DNA from: Bin87 sp965219925
GTDB lineage: Bacteria > Chloroflexota > Dehalococcoidia > Lucifugimonadales > UBA3495
Length of the DNA stretch: 64,000 bases
NCBI GenBank assembly: GCA_965219925.1
Contig: OZ244795.1
Location: 2,542,001 to 2,606,000, forward strand
Direction of reading: 5' to 3'
This document shows positions 39,396-46,497 of this stretch, piece by piece. The notes beneath the pieces were generated by a model that saw only the letters and a program-made list of their open reading frames with translations, had not been told where the DNA came from and made no database searches. Every line of letters begins with the position of its first letter. Position 1 is the first letter of the stretch. A program made the translations under genes and the position numbers.

Positions 39396-39399
39396 GGTT

Positions 39400-39715
39400 G
39401 GAAATTACCTCCCGACGTAGCAAACATACCCCCGTCAATACGGGCAAATGCTATTCATAGAGGATGCAATCCGCAACAACTGCACCCATGCGGAGTACGT
39501 AAACGATCGACAGCCAGACCGCCTCGACAGCGGCACCGGGTTTTAGCACGCCCTACACGACGCTACGTAAAGCACTGCCCGCAGCACTACGTCGGCAGTT
39601 ATTGCCGAATCATCCTGAGCCAGCAGGGCAGGACAACGATTCAAAGGCCAAGGCGACAGCTCAAGTAGCCCCGAATCCGGCGCACCACAGATTATGGATT
39701 TCGTACCGACGCCGC
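39400..39715. other. Intergenic, no recognisable gene
   Basis: It holds the presumed promoter of the kinase gene on the left. Overlapping short frames on both strands show no family features. Confidence 0.4.
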
Positions 39716-39719
39716 CTAC

Positions 39720-39908
39720 TTGAACAATCCTACTATCGAGGAAAGACAACAGGAACTGGTCAACATACTGAGAAACGTCGTCAAAAACCCCGAACACTAC
39801 GACGGCATCATCGTCTACGGCAGTCTAACAACCGACGTCAACGAACACGTCAAGGACGCCATCGCCCTGCTGACGGAACACGGCACAGAGGTCACGTTTA
39901 GCCAGTAG
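39720..39908 (+). CDS. Small protein of unknown function, 62 residues
   Basis: The frame starts at a TTG: MNNPTIEERQQELVNILRNV, then NPEHYDGIIVYGSLTTDVNE and DAIALLTEHGTEVTFSQ. It looks like a real alpha/beta protein. The frame is open ~50 bases upstream of the TTG without a better start, so the N-terminus may be lost. No clear ribosome binding site. Confidence 0.4.
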   Translation: MNNPTIEERQQELVNILRNVVKNPEHYDGIIVYGSLTTDVNEHVKDAIALLTEHGTEVTFSQ

Positions 39909-39959
39909 GAGGAACCCGCAGCGCAGCGGATCAGATGAAAGCTCGTTCATCTATCTGAT

Positions 39960-40467
39960 GAGGCGATTTCGACACTCGACGGGTCGGAGTGGCCGAGACT
40001 ACGTCTGGCTCAGTAAAGGTATTAGCTTGTCCAGCAGGGCCTCGACGTCGTCTAGGCCGTCGGCCACGTCTTCGGCCATCATCCCGTTTTCGTAGAAGTT
40101 TTCGTGCAGCAGGCTGGCGCCTCCGAACAAGCGGCGGATGTCGCCGTCGCCGGTTTCGACCCGGAGCCGGCTGATGATCCGGTGGTAGTGCCGGTGCCGG
40201 TAATGCTCCCAGCCCCACTGTTCGGCGATGGCCTTGAGGATCAGGGCAGTAGCGCCCCAGCCCTTCTCGGATGCCTGCGGGAGATCGCCGTCGGCGAGTT
40301 CCCGTCTGGCCTGCGCCAAGAAATGCGCGCTGGCTTGTTGATACTGTTGGGTGGTCACTTGGGGCTCCTGCTGCTGTTTTTGGAGGTTAGCAACTGCGGC
40401 TTGCCTTGGCAATGATGCCGGCGCGGCCTTCATGATGATATTCGAATCTGAGTAGCGAAATCGCCTC
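39960..40467 (-). mobile_element. Candidate PaREP1 cassette with inverted flanks, copy 3
   Basis: The PaREP1-like gene is bracketed by GAGGCGATTTCGACACTC at 39960-39977 and the inverted GAGTAGCGAAATCGCCTC at 40450-40467. The bracketed unit is 508 bp, almost the same as the 503-bp unit at 45609-46111. No transposase is encoded. Confidence 0.55.
39999..40358 (-). CDS. PaREP1-family-like protein, copy 3
   Basis: A 119-residue helical protein: VTTQQYQQASAHFLAQARRE, LADGDLPQASEKGWGATALI, KAIAEQWGWEHYRHRHYHRI, RRLFGGASLLHENFYENGMM. The order (long helix, ASEKxWGA, KAIAEQ.GW, H-rich loop, NFYEN) follows the PaREP1/PaREP8 proteins first noted as repeats in Pyrobaculum, which are HEPN-related by fold. 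GTG 40358 is used because the intact paralogue at 45713 starts at this residue, and AGGAG lies upstream (AGCAGGAGCCCCAA). An upstream extension to 40433 exists but lacks similarity. The function is unknown; a toxin or RNA-binding role is possible. Confidence 0.75.
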   Translation of the reverse strand: MTTQQYQQASAHFLAQARRELADGDLPQASEKGWGATALILKAIAEQWGWEHYRHRHYHRIISRLRVETGDGDIRRLFGGASLLHENFYENGMMAEDVADGLDDVEALLDKLIPLLSQT

Positions 40468-40591
40468 TATCTGGTGGGCCAATCCGGCGTCATCCACATC
40501 CACCGGAGACCCAAAAAGGGAATGGCAACAAAGTCGGTCAAACCAACGTCGCTGAGGTGGGATACATGGGACAGGCGATTGAGGACGAAAA

Positions 40592-40709
40592 TACCCATCC
40601 GATCTGCCTGAGAAATCGCCATAGAGGGTACAAATACGAGCTGTAACAACGATTTCAGCCCTTGGACGACTCACAGTCATCCGGGCCTCAAAACCGGCCT
40701 GAGAACGCG
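40592..40709 (-). repeat. Dispersed ~115-bp repeat (DR4)
   Basis: On the minus strand it starts CGTTCTCAGGCCGGTTTTGA and includes CCCGGATGACTGTGAGTCGT, GTTACAGCTCGTATTTGTAC and CCTCTATGGCGATTTCTCAG before CAGATCGGATGG. It is nearly identical to DR5 and DR7 and reads towards the PaREP1-like gene. Confidence 0.85.
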
Positions 40710-41100
40710 TCTTCGCCACTCACAACCCAGTCGAAAATCAACTCAGGTCAAGCCTGTCATCGCCGACAAAAAAGGCCGGTGTGACCCGCCGCAGGCAGCT
40801 TAACGGAAATCGTAACGATGGCTGGCAACGGCCGAGCGCTCGCACCGAGAATTCACTGAAAAGAGCGTGCGACTGTCGGCAGCCGTGGTCAGCATTTCGA
40901 CGGACGAGTTGGCTGAATCGGGCGCAGAACGGGTGGCGGACTCACCCAACGAACAGACCCACGCCCGCGTGGATCCCATGTACGATCAACTACTCAACAG
41001 ACGACAGCGTCGTAACGTGGCGCAGTCCCTGGTCATAGCGGCAAACAGGAAAGTGCCGGCCTACATTCCCGCCACACCGAGTCCCCCAACCCGATAAGAG
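40710..41100. other. Region with one doubtful frame
   Basis: A plus-strand frame at 40867-41097 (STDELAESGAERVADSPNEQ, then MYDQLLNRRQRRNVAQSLVI) may encode a small protein. It has no clear start and no family. It is followed by the flanking repeat GAGTAGCGAAATCGCCTC at 41102-41119. Confidence 0.3.
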
Positions 41101-41103
41101 CGA

Positions 41104-41232
41104 GTAGCGAAATCGCCTCCTACACCGATACCACCGTCCAGTCCGGCACCAAATACATCTACAGGGTCCACGCACTCAAGAACAACGGCGTCAAGTAAGA
41201 ACCCACCAACCCCGCCTACGCAACAGTGCCGT
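41104..41232 (+). pseudogene. Fibronectin type III domain fragment
   Basis: ASYTDTTVQSGTKYIYRVHA is the typical end of an FN3 domain (YTDTTV..GTKYIYRV.A), followed by LKNNGVK, a stop, then EPTNPAYATVP. The rest of the protein is gone. It would have belonged to a surface or secreted protein. Confidence 0.6.
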
Positions 41233-41314
41233 GAGGATAGCCAATACACCAAACCACGTGGAAGCTGGCCACCGTACCGATCGAAGGACGATGGCCAATT
41301 CACCAACAGCCTGG

Positions 41315-41440
41315 AAAACCGCCATCCGATCTGCCTGAGAAATCGCCATAGAGGATACAAATACGAGCTGTGACAGCGATTTCAGCAACCAGGACGACCA
41401 CAAGTCATCCGAGGCTCTAAACCGGCCTGAGAACGCATTT
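41315..41440 (-). repeat. Dispersed ~115-bp repeat (DR5)
   Basis: On the minus strand it carries GCGTTCTCAGGCCGGTTTAG, GCTGTCACAGCTCGTATTTG and CTCTATGGCGATTTCTCAGG, then CAGATCGGATGGCGG. GCTGTCACAGC is a perfect palindrome around one base. Confidence 0.85.
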
Positions 41441-41562
41441 TCACAATTCACAAACGACAGAGAATCAACCCAGTCGAGACGGCCGACATAGCCGGGGTAT
41501 AATCGGCTGCACCGTCCCATTCGAGCGAGACCCGGCTAATCTGACATTCCCGGAGGTCCAAC

Positions 41563-42312
41563 ATGACCACCGCCAAGCCCAGCGCCACCACAACACAGCA
41601 ACCAAAGCAGGAAGTCCGCTTCCGCCTGCCGGAACCCCCCAAGCGCGAGCTTGACGAGATGACCAGCCACGACCACCTGTACAAGCCCGGCAACGCCTAT
41701 CTGCTGATTGAGCACTTCGGCAATCCCGAGACCACGCTGGTGGAAGCTGACCGCTGGATCGTGCCGAGCCCTGAGTTCAACAAGGCCCGGGCACGCCGGC
41801 CCGACCTGCTCATCGCGTTCGACGTCAGTGCAGCCGACTACCAGGCCAGCAACGGCTACATCGTCTCGGAGCAGGGGAAGCCGCCGGACTTCGTGCTGGA
41901 AGTGGCGTCGGAGAGCACGGCGGAGGCTGACGTGGGCGCAAAGCGGGATTACTATGCCGAGTTGAGCATACCGGAGTACTGGCGGTTCGACGAGACGGGG
42001 GAGTTCCACGGGACGGGGCTGGCGGGCGACCGACTGGTGAACGGGCAGTACCAGCCAATGCTGATTGAGGAGCTGCCGGACGGCGTGCTGCAGGGTTACA
42101 GCGCGGCCCTCAACCTGAACTTGAGGTGGGATAACGGCCAGCTCGTCTGGCACGACCCGGCCACGCGACAACGTATCGTCACCTTGGACGACGAACGGCA
42201 GGCTCGTCTGAGCGAGCAGGCCCGTGCCGACAACGAGCAGCAGCAACGGATCCAGGCCGAAGCACGCATCCAACAACTGGAGGCGGAGCTGAACCGTCTG
42301 CGCAGCAGCTGA
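41563..42312 (+). CDS. Uma2-family (DUF820) PD-(D/E)XK endonuclease-like protein
   Basis: A 249-residue protein. RRPDLLIAFDV near 76-86 and PPDFVLEVASESTAEADVGA with KRDYYAELSIPEYWRFD from ~105 are the Uma2 signature, with catalytic D and ExV. A charged coiled coil of ~45 residues (QARLSEQARADNEQQQRIQA...) ends it. Uma2 proteins are common in cyanobacteria and Chloroflexota in many copies; their role is still unclear (nuclease of restriction-like type). GGAGG lies before the ATG (CCGGAGGTCCAAC). It stands alone. Confidence 0.88.
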   Translation: MTTAKPSATTTQQPKQEVRFRLPEPPKRELDEMTSHDHLYKPGNAYLLIEHFGNPETTLVEADRWIVPSPEFNKARARRPDLLIAFDVSAADYQASNGYIVSEQGKPPDFVLEVASESTAEADVGAKRDYYAELSIPEYWRFDETGEFHGTGLAGDRLVNGQYQPMLIEELPDGVLQGYSAALNLNLRWDNGQLVWHDPATRQRIVTLDDERQARLSEQARADNEQQQRIQAEARIQQLEAELNRLRSS

Positions 42313-42339
42313 TGGCAATGCGACCCCAGTGCGGGAAGC

Positions 42340-42538
42340 CGGCTAGACCCAAGAGGACGTCCAGGATCTGGCCGCCGAGGCCTGGGGCCACCTAGAGGGC
42401 GGCGGCCAGCAGCCCTACGCCTTCGGCCACTGCACGAACTGCAGCCGGCTGATCATTGGTTGGTCGGCCTACCAGTGGAGCGTACTCGAACCCTGCCCTG
42501 GTGAAACCCACGCACAGGCAGGTAGTGTCCCGTCAAGT
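42340..42538 (+). pseudogene. Zinc-ribbon gene remnant plus a lone IS256 end
   Basis: A plus-strand frame TQEDVQDLAAEAWGHLEGGG, then YAFGHCTNCSRLIIGWSAYQ resembles part of a small zinc protein without a start. It ends against GGTAGTGTCCCGTCAAG (42522-42538), the terminal repeat of the IS256 at 37011-38384. Confidence 0.4.
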
Positions 42539-42586
42539 ATCCGTGTTGGAAGTCAAGCCTTTTTGTGGGATTGTCAGGACTTGTGG

Positions 42587-43525
42587 TCACGCCTCCTGTG
42601 GCACCCATGGCGTTCCTCTGCGAGCTACCGCGTTGAGCTGGAGCAGTATCTTACGCATCACCGCCACCACTGCAACGTTCCCCGGCTTTCCACGCTGACG
42701 AAGCCGGTCATAAAACCGACGCATTTCGCTGTCGTGGCGGATGACCGCCCATGCACACATGTACAGCGCTCTCCGCACCAGTCCCCGGCCGCCCCTGATG
42801 GCGCGATGCCCTCGCTTCTTGCCGCTGTCTCGGGACCAGGGCGCCAGTCCCACCAGGGAGGTCAAAGCTTTGCTGTCCCAGTGGCCCAGTTCGGGAAGGT
42901 GGGCCACCAGGGTTGCCGCGGTTAGCGGCCCGATGCCGGGCACGGTGCGGTAGAGAGCGGCGCGGTCGGTGAGAGTGGCATTGTCCTGTAGGACTGCCTG
43001 GTATTCCTTGTCCAGCCGAGCGATCTCCTTCTCCAGCCAGGCGATGTGGCGCTTGGTGGACTTGGCGATAGTGGCGGAAATGCCCTTGTCCAGCCGACCC
43101 AACTCCTGAACCAGCTGGTCAATAAACTGCCGCCGCCGCCTGAGCAGGTCTTTCAGCTCCTCTCGGTGCGGGTCCGTCTCCGGTTCCCACGTATCCGCCT
43201 CCGGAAACACTTCCCCGTAGCGGGAAAGCACCTGGGCGTCCAATGGGTCGGTTTTGGCCTCGTAGCCGCAGGCTTTGGCGAAAGCGCGCACCCGGCCCGG
43301 GTGGACCACATGCACCCCTATGTCAGTCTTCCGCAACCGACTGGTCAGCAGCCGTTCGTAGCCGCCCGTTGGTTCACAGACGGCCAGGGTGGTGTCGTGC
43401 TCTTGAAGGTGTTTGCGCAGCTTGGTGATGCCTGTTGCGGTGTTGTCGAAACGCAGCACCGGGCCTCCGGAGACTGAAACGTCCAGGTTGGCCTTGCCCA
43501 CGTCAATGCCGGCTACCACTGTCAT
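42587..43525 (-). CDS. IS110-family transposase
   Basis: A 312-residue enzyme starting MTVVAGIDVGKANLDVSVSG, with the DEDD Asp in GIDVGK and CEPTGGYERLL further on. RVRAFAKACGYEAKTDPLDA completes the N-terminal catalytic part, and the C-terminal transposase_20 domain includes YRTVPGIGPLTAATLVAHLP, SKALTSLVGLAPWSRDSGKK and RGLVRRALYMCAWAVIRHDS. IS110 elements use a bridge RNA from their non-coding ends to select target and donor DNA; here those ends would lie at ~42540-42586 and 43526-43560. The frame is intact. A fragment of a relative is at 15590-15972. Confidence 0.9.
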   Translation of the reverse strand: MTVVAGIDVGKANLDVSVSGGPVLRFDNTATGITKLRKHLQEHDTTLAVCEPTGGYERLLTSRLRKTDIGVHVVHPGRVRAFAKACGYEAKTDPLDAQVLSRYGEVFPEADTWEPETDPHREELKDLLRRRRQFIDQLVQELGRLDKGISATIAKSTKRHIAWLEKEIARLDKEYQAVLQDNATLTDRAALYRTVPGIGPLTAATLVAHLPELGHWDSKALTSLVGLAPWSRDSGKKRGHRAIRGGRGLVRRALYMCAWAVIRHDSEMRRFYDRLRQRGKPGNVAVVAVMRKILLQLNAVARRGTPWVPQEA

Positions 43526-43561
43526 TTTGTTGCTACCCTCCCGATTGCTACCCTCCCGGTG

Positions 43562-44165
43562 GGATAATGCCTGGTGTCCTCCACACTTGTAGATGCGGGC
43601 CTCAAAGCCCCTGTATCCGTTCGGAGCGACCAGAACGGCGGGAGGGGTGTCCAACTTGACGCCGGTGCAGTCCAGGGTTGTGGCCTGGCTCACCCACAGG
43701 TGAACGACGCGCCCCTCTCGCCCACCCCGTAGATTGGCCCATCCACGGGGCATACGCAACATACAATAGGTGTAACGGCCGGCTGGGTTCCTGACCTCGG
43801 CGGCGGTTTTATCCAAGTCGGCAGCGACCTTTTCGGCGGTTGTGTTGGGGTCGTTGTCGTAGGTCTCAATGCCGTAACCGATGCGTCTTTGGAAACGTGT
43901 TGCGGCGTGCCAGCGGAGGTCCCGGGCGTCCAGAGAATCGTCGGGACATAGGGCCATTGATGCCAGCTGATGCATCCGTCGGTCGATGCCTGAGTGGCAT
44001 TTTCGGGGTCGCTGCGACGTCCGTCTGCGTCGAGAAATAGGTCGTCCCGGCTGAACCTTAGGGTTCTCCTGATGTCGGCTGCGTTGCTGAGAGTTCGGGC
44101 TATCAGGTCATCGTCGAAACTTTTTGTTTCTTCTGTCCACGGGGAATCGGCCGCGGTTCGTGCAT
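43562..44165 (-). pseudogene. Unknown gene, frameshifted and cut by IS110
   Basis: GGAGAG seven bases before the ATG at 44165 marks a good start (MHEPRPIPRGQ). The coding signal then continues in another frame: DDDLIARTLSNAADIRRTLR, FSRDDLFLDADGRRSDPENA, and a third, HQLASMALCPDDSLDARDLR, TYDNDPNTTAEKVAADLDKT and APNGYRGFEARIYKC, where the IS110 begins. The family is not recognised. The 283-bp element (copy 2) is just upstream. Confidence 0.45.
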
Positions 44166-44289
44166 GATCGTCTCTCCTGTGATTTTTGGGATCCGGGCCG
44201 GAAAACCGGGTCCGTTTCTCGGGCCGGCAGGGCGTATTTTTGAGCCCTTTGACCAGCTCGCGGCGGGGTGGTTTTGGGCCGAATATTGG

Positions 44290-44571
44290 TTATTGAGACA
44301 AGGGAATCGCCATAGGACGGGTACTGTTTTGCTACTCAAAACAGCGACTCGTCGTTGGCCGCTTAGGTGTCGCTTTTTTAGGTTTGAAAAGCCCAACCTG
44401 AGCACAGTATCAATAAAACTGGACAAAAACAAAACATTTGTACGCTGCTAAGCACTACGCAAAGGTAAAACAGCGACTCGTCGTTGACGGGACGCTTCCC
44501 GACAGCCGCCCCCAGGGGGTTGTAATAGAGATCGTGCTTATTTAGGCACAAAAAGTGGACACGTCGTTGGC
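44290..44571 (-). repeat. 283-bp conserved element with three spaced motifs, copy 2
   Basis: Begins TTATTGAGACA like copy 1. Motif ACAGCGACTCGTCGTTG is at 44341-44357 and 44470-44486, and a variant (GTGGACACGTCGTTGG) ends at 44570, with spacings of ~129 and ~84. The hairpin CTGTTTTG/CAAAACAG precedes the first motif. GAATCGCCATAGGACGGGTA shares its core with the DR family. Confidence 0.7.
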
Positions 44572-44574
44572 TAG

Positions 44575-44721
44575 GTTGTGTTGACATTTCTCGTCATTCC
44601 CGCTTTCGCGGGAATCCAATGACCGAATTCGTTAATAACGTTTTCGATTTGTTCACCTCACGACCTATGGATTCCGGCTTTCGCCGGAATGACGGAATGA
44701 GTTTCAAAATGTCAACACTGC
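44575..44721. mobile_element. 147-bp miniature element (MITE-1), copy 2
   Basis: Ends GTTGTGTTGACATTTCTCGT and …AAAATGTCAACACTGC, flanked by CTAG at 44571-44574 and 44722-44725. Internal hairpins are of the CATTCCCGCTTTCGCGGGAA type. Confidence 0.85.
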
Positions 44722-44860
44722 CTAGTATGTTTGTTCTAAAATGGGTGCTTCCGCCGGTTATTCAGGGTCGGTCTGAAGGGTGTTGTGATGGGGGTCGGTT
44801 TCACTATTGGGCGGTGGAATGTAGTGGGGGGGAAGGAGTGGTCTAGGCGGGTGGTCGGAG

Positions 44861-45337
44861 TTACTCGGTGTTCTGGGCGGTGTGGATGGAGACGGTGGTA
44901 AGGTCGTTGAAAATGTATCGGGTGGAAGTTGGATTTGGGACGGGGGTGAAGCGGGTCTCGATGGTGGCGAGTTGGAGTTTCAGGTGAGCGGATTCCAGGG
45001 AGAGTTCTGCGTCGTGTCGGTCGTTTTGGTTGCGTGCGTTGACTGCCTTGAGGGTGACGTCGTGGTAGTGGTCGAGGATTTGACGGGCGGTGCCTTGGGA
45101 AGATTTGATTTCTGACGTCGGGGTGAAGGAGTCGATGAACGGGTCGAGCCAGTCGGCCCATCTGTGGTTGTCGCGTGGGGATTTTGAGGCGACGACGTTG
45201 AGGAAGTGTTCGATCAGGCTGGTGGGTGCGCCGGACCGTTTGAGCATCTTCCTGATGTCGTGTTCGGTGGAGCCGTCGGCGTGCATTCGGTGAGCTTCCT
45301 GCAGCTCGGCGATGAAGTCGGTGATTGAGTCGTTCAT
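44861..45337 (-). CDS. Helical protein of unknown function, 158 residues
   Basis: Starts MNDSITDFIAELQEAHRMHA, with ASKSPRDNHRWADWLDPFID and ARQILDHYHDVTLKAVNARN, 'RHDAELSLESAHLKLQLATI' and a C-terminal strand region RYIFNDLTTVSIHTAQNTE. Composition and codon pattern look coding. A shadow frame on the same strand (44736-45431) is Arg/Pro-rich and is rejected. The family is not recognised. The gene is divergent from the PaREP1 cassette. Confidence 0.6.
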   Translation of the reverse strand: MNDSITDFIAELQEAHRMHADGSTEHDIRKMLKRSGAPTSLIEHFLNVVASKSPRDNHRWADWLDPFIDSFTPTSEIKSSQGTARQILDHYHDVTLKAVNARNQNDRHDAELSLESAHLKLQLATIETRFTPVPNPTSTRYIFNDLTTVSIHTAQNTE

Positions 45338-45460
45338 GGGAAGTTTCGGGTGTTCCTGCTTCCTGGATGGCCTGGATTTTCCCGCCGTCGGGCAGGTGCA
45401 GGTTGGGTGATTGTTGCTGGGTCATGGGCATCGGCTCCGGTGTGTCGGCAGATTGGCGTA

Positions 45461-45597
45461 GACGCGCTGTGAGGGCGGTTTCGGGGCGATGACGACGGGC
45501 GCAGAGGCGTCTGAGACGGCTTATCGCGATGAGAGCGCGTATTTGTGCCCTCTATGGCGATTTCTCAGGCAGATCGGATGGCCGTTTTTAGGTGTTT
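45461..45597 (+). repeat. Dispersed ~115-bp repeat (DR6)
   Basis: GCTGTGAGGGCGGTTTCGGG at 45465 is followed by GAGCGCGTATTTGTGCCCTC and TATGGCGATTTCTCAGGCAG, then ATCGGATGGCC. It reads towards the PaREP1-like gene at 45713. Confidence 0.8.
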
Positions 45598-45608
45598 TTA
45601 GTCGCCTA

Positions 45609-46111
45609 GGAGATTTTGCTACTCAGACTCGGACATCACCAAGGAAGCACCGGCAAGATTGTCCGAATAGGTTTGAGACGCTAACCTGTAATCGTAGTAG
45701 GAGAAACGGCAAATGACGACACAACAGTATCAACAAGCCAGCGAGCAGTTTCTGGCACAGGCCAGAACGGAGCTGGCCGGCGGCGACCTCCCACAAGCAT
45801 CAGAGAAAGGCTGGGGAGCCACGGTCCAAATCCTCAAGGCGGTCGCCGAACAGCGCGGTTGGGAACACAGTCGCCACCGACACCACCTCGTCACAGCAAA
45901 CCGGCTCCGCTCGGGAACCGGGGACGGTGACATCCGCCGCCTTTTCGCCGTGGCCAGCGACCTCCACGAGAACTTCTACGAGAACCACTTAGACGCCGCT
46001 GCAGTGGCCGAAAGCCTCGACGACGTGGCGGCCTTGGTGGCCAAGCTGACACCCCTGCTGAACCAGACGTAGTCTCGGCCAATCTGCTTCGACGAGTAGC
46101 GAAATCGCCTC
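45609..46111 (+). mobile_element. Candidate PaREP1 cassette with inverted flanks, copy 4
   Basis: The gene is bracketed by AGGAGATTTTGCTACTCAGA near 45608-45627 and the inverted GAGTAGCGAAATCGCCTC at 46094-46111. The size (503 bp) matches the cassette at 39960-40467. Confidence 0.5.
45713..46072 (+). CDS. PaREP1-family-like protein, copy 4
   Basis: A 119-residue protein, MTTQQYQQASEQFLAQARTE, LAGGDLPQASEKGWGATVQI, KAVAEQRGWEHSRHRHHLVT, RRLFAVASDLHENFYENHLD, LVAKLTPLLNQT. It is about 70% like copy 3 by eye. GGAGAA eight bases before the ATG supports the start. It is the best-kept member of the four copies in this window. The role is unknown. PaREP1 proteins are HEPN-related, so an RNase or toxin role is possible, but no R.4-6H motif is certain. 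Confidence 0.8.
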   Translation: MTTQQYQQASEQFLAQARTELAGGDLPQASEKGWGATVQILKAVAEQRGWEHSRHRHHLVTANRLRSGTGDGDIRRLFAVASDLHENFYENHLDAAAVAESLDDVAALVAKLTPLLNQT

Positions 46112-46130
46112 GACTCCGTCCAGAAAGGCA

Positions 46131-46370
46131 TTGACAGATCAAGTGGCTGAGTTACAACGCAGCGTGGCGAAACTGACGGAGGAAAACCGAAGACTGCGGC
46201 AACGCGACGATGTTCTGACTGTAGAAAGCAGATCCTACAGAGACAAGTGGCAGCAGGCTCTGCGGGACCTGGATGAACAAAACGCGCTGATGGAGACGTA
46301 CAAAGAAGAAACTGACCGATTGAAGGCAATTATCCAACTGAACGACATCGAAGTTCGGACCCATCATTGA
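46131..46370 (+). CDS. Small coiled-coil protein
   Basis: 79 residues, MTDQVAELQRSVAKLTEENR, RLRQRDDVLTVESRSYRDKW and ALMETYKEETDRLKAIIQLN, a near-continuous heptad pattern. The start codon is TTG 46131 (or a GTG 12 bases on), with AGAAAGG ahead. It follows the PaREP1 gene by 58 bases on the same strand, inside which lies the 3' flanking repeat. No family is recognised. Confidence 0.5.
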   Translation: MTDQVAELQRSVAKLTEENRRLRQRDDVLTVESRSYRDKWQQALRDLDEQNALMETYKEETDRLKAIIQLNDIEVRTHH

Positions 46371-46497
46371 ACCCAAGTCGCGAGGAGGCAACAGATATGA
46401 ACCCGATCTCGTCCAGCAGAAGGTAAATGGGGTCATCGGCAATCACGGTCCGATGAACGCGCAATGATGAAACCGTCTTTGGATCGGGGAAGTGGGC

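Noticed and set aside
42587..43975. A single 462-residue protein including the IS110 transposase.
   Set aside because: The transposase starts at 43525 (MTVVAGIDVGK). The upstream part belongs to the interrupted host gene and is in frame only by chance.
44378..44587. A minus-strand frame in the 283-bp element (LCLNKHDLYYN) as a conserved small gene, with a relative in copy 1.
   Set aside because: The similarity covers non-coding parts equally, the frames do not start or end alike, and the amino-acid pattern does not look protein-like.
46397..46426. A nine-codon frame (MNPISSSRR) behind GAGGAGG as a leader peptide.
   Set aside because: The ribosome binding site is good but no gene follows on the plus strand; the next gene is convergent.
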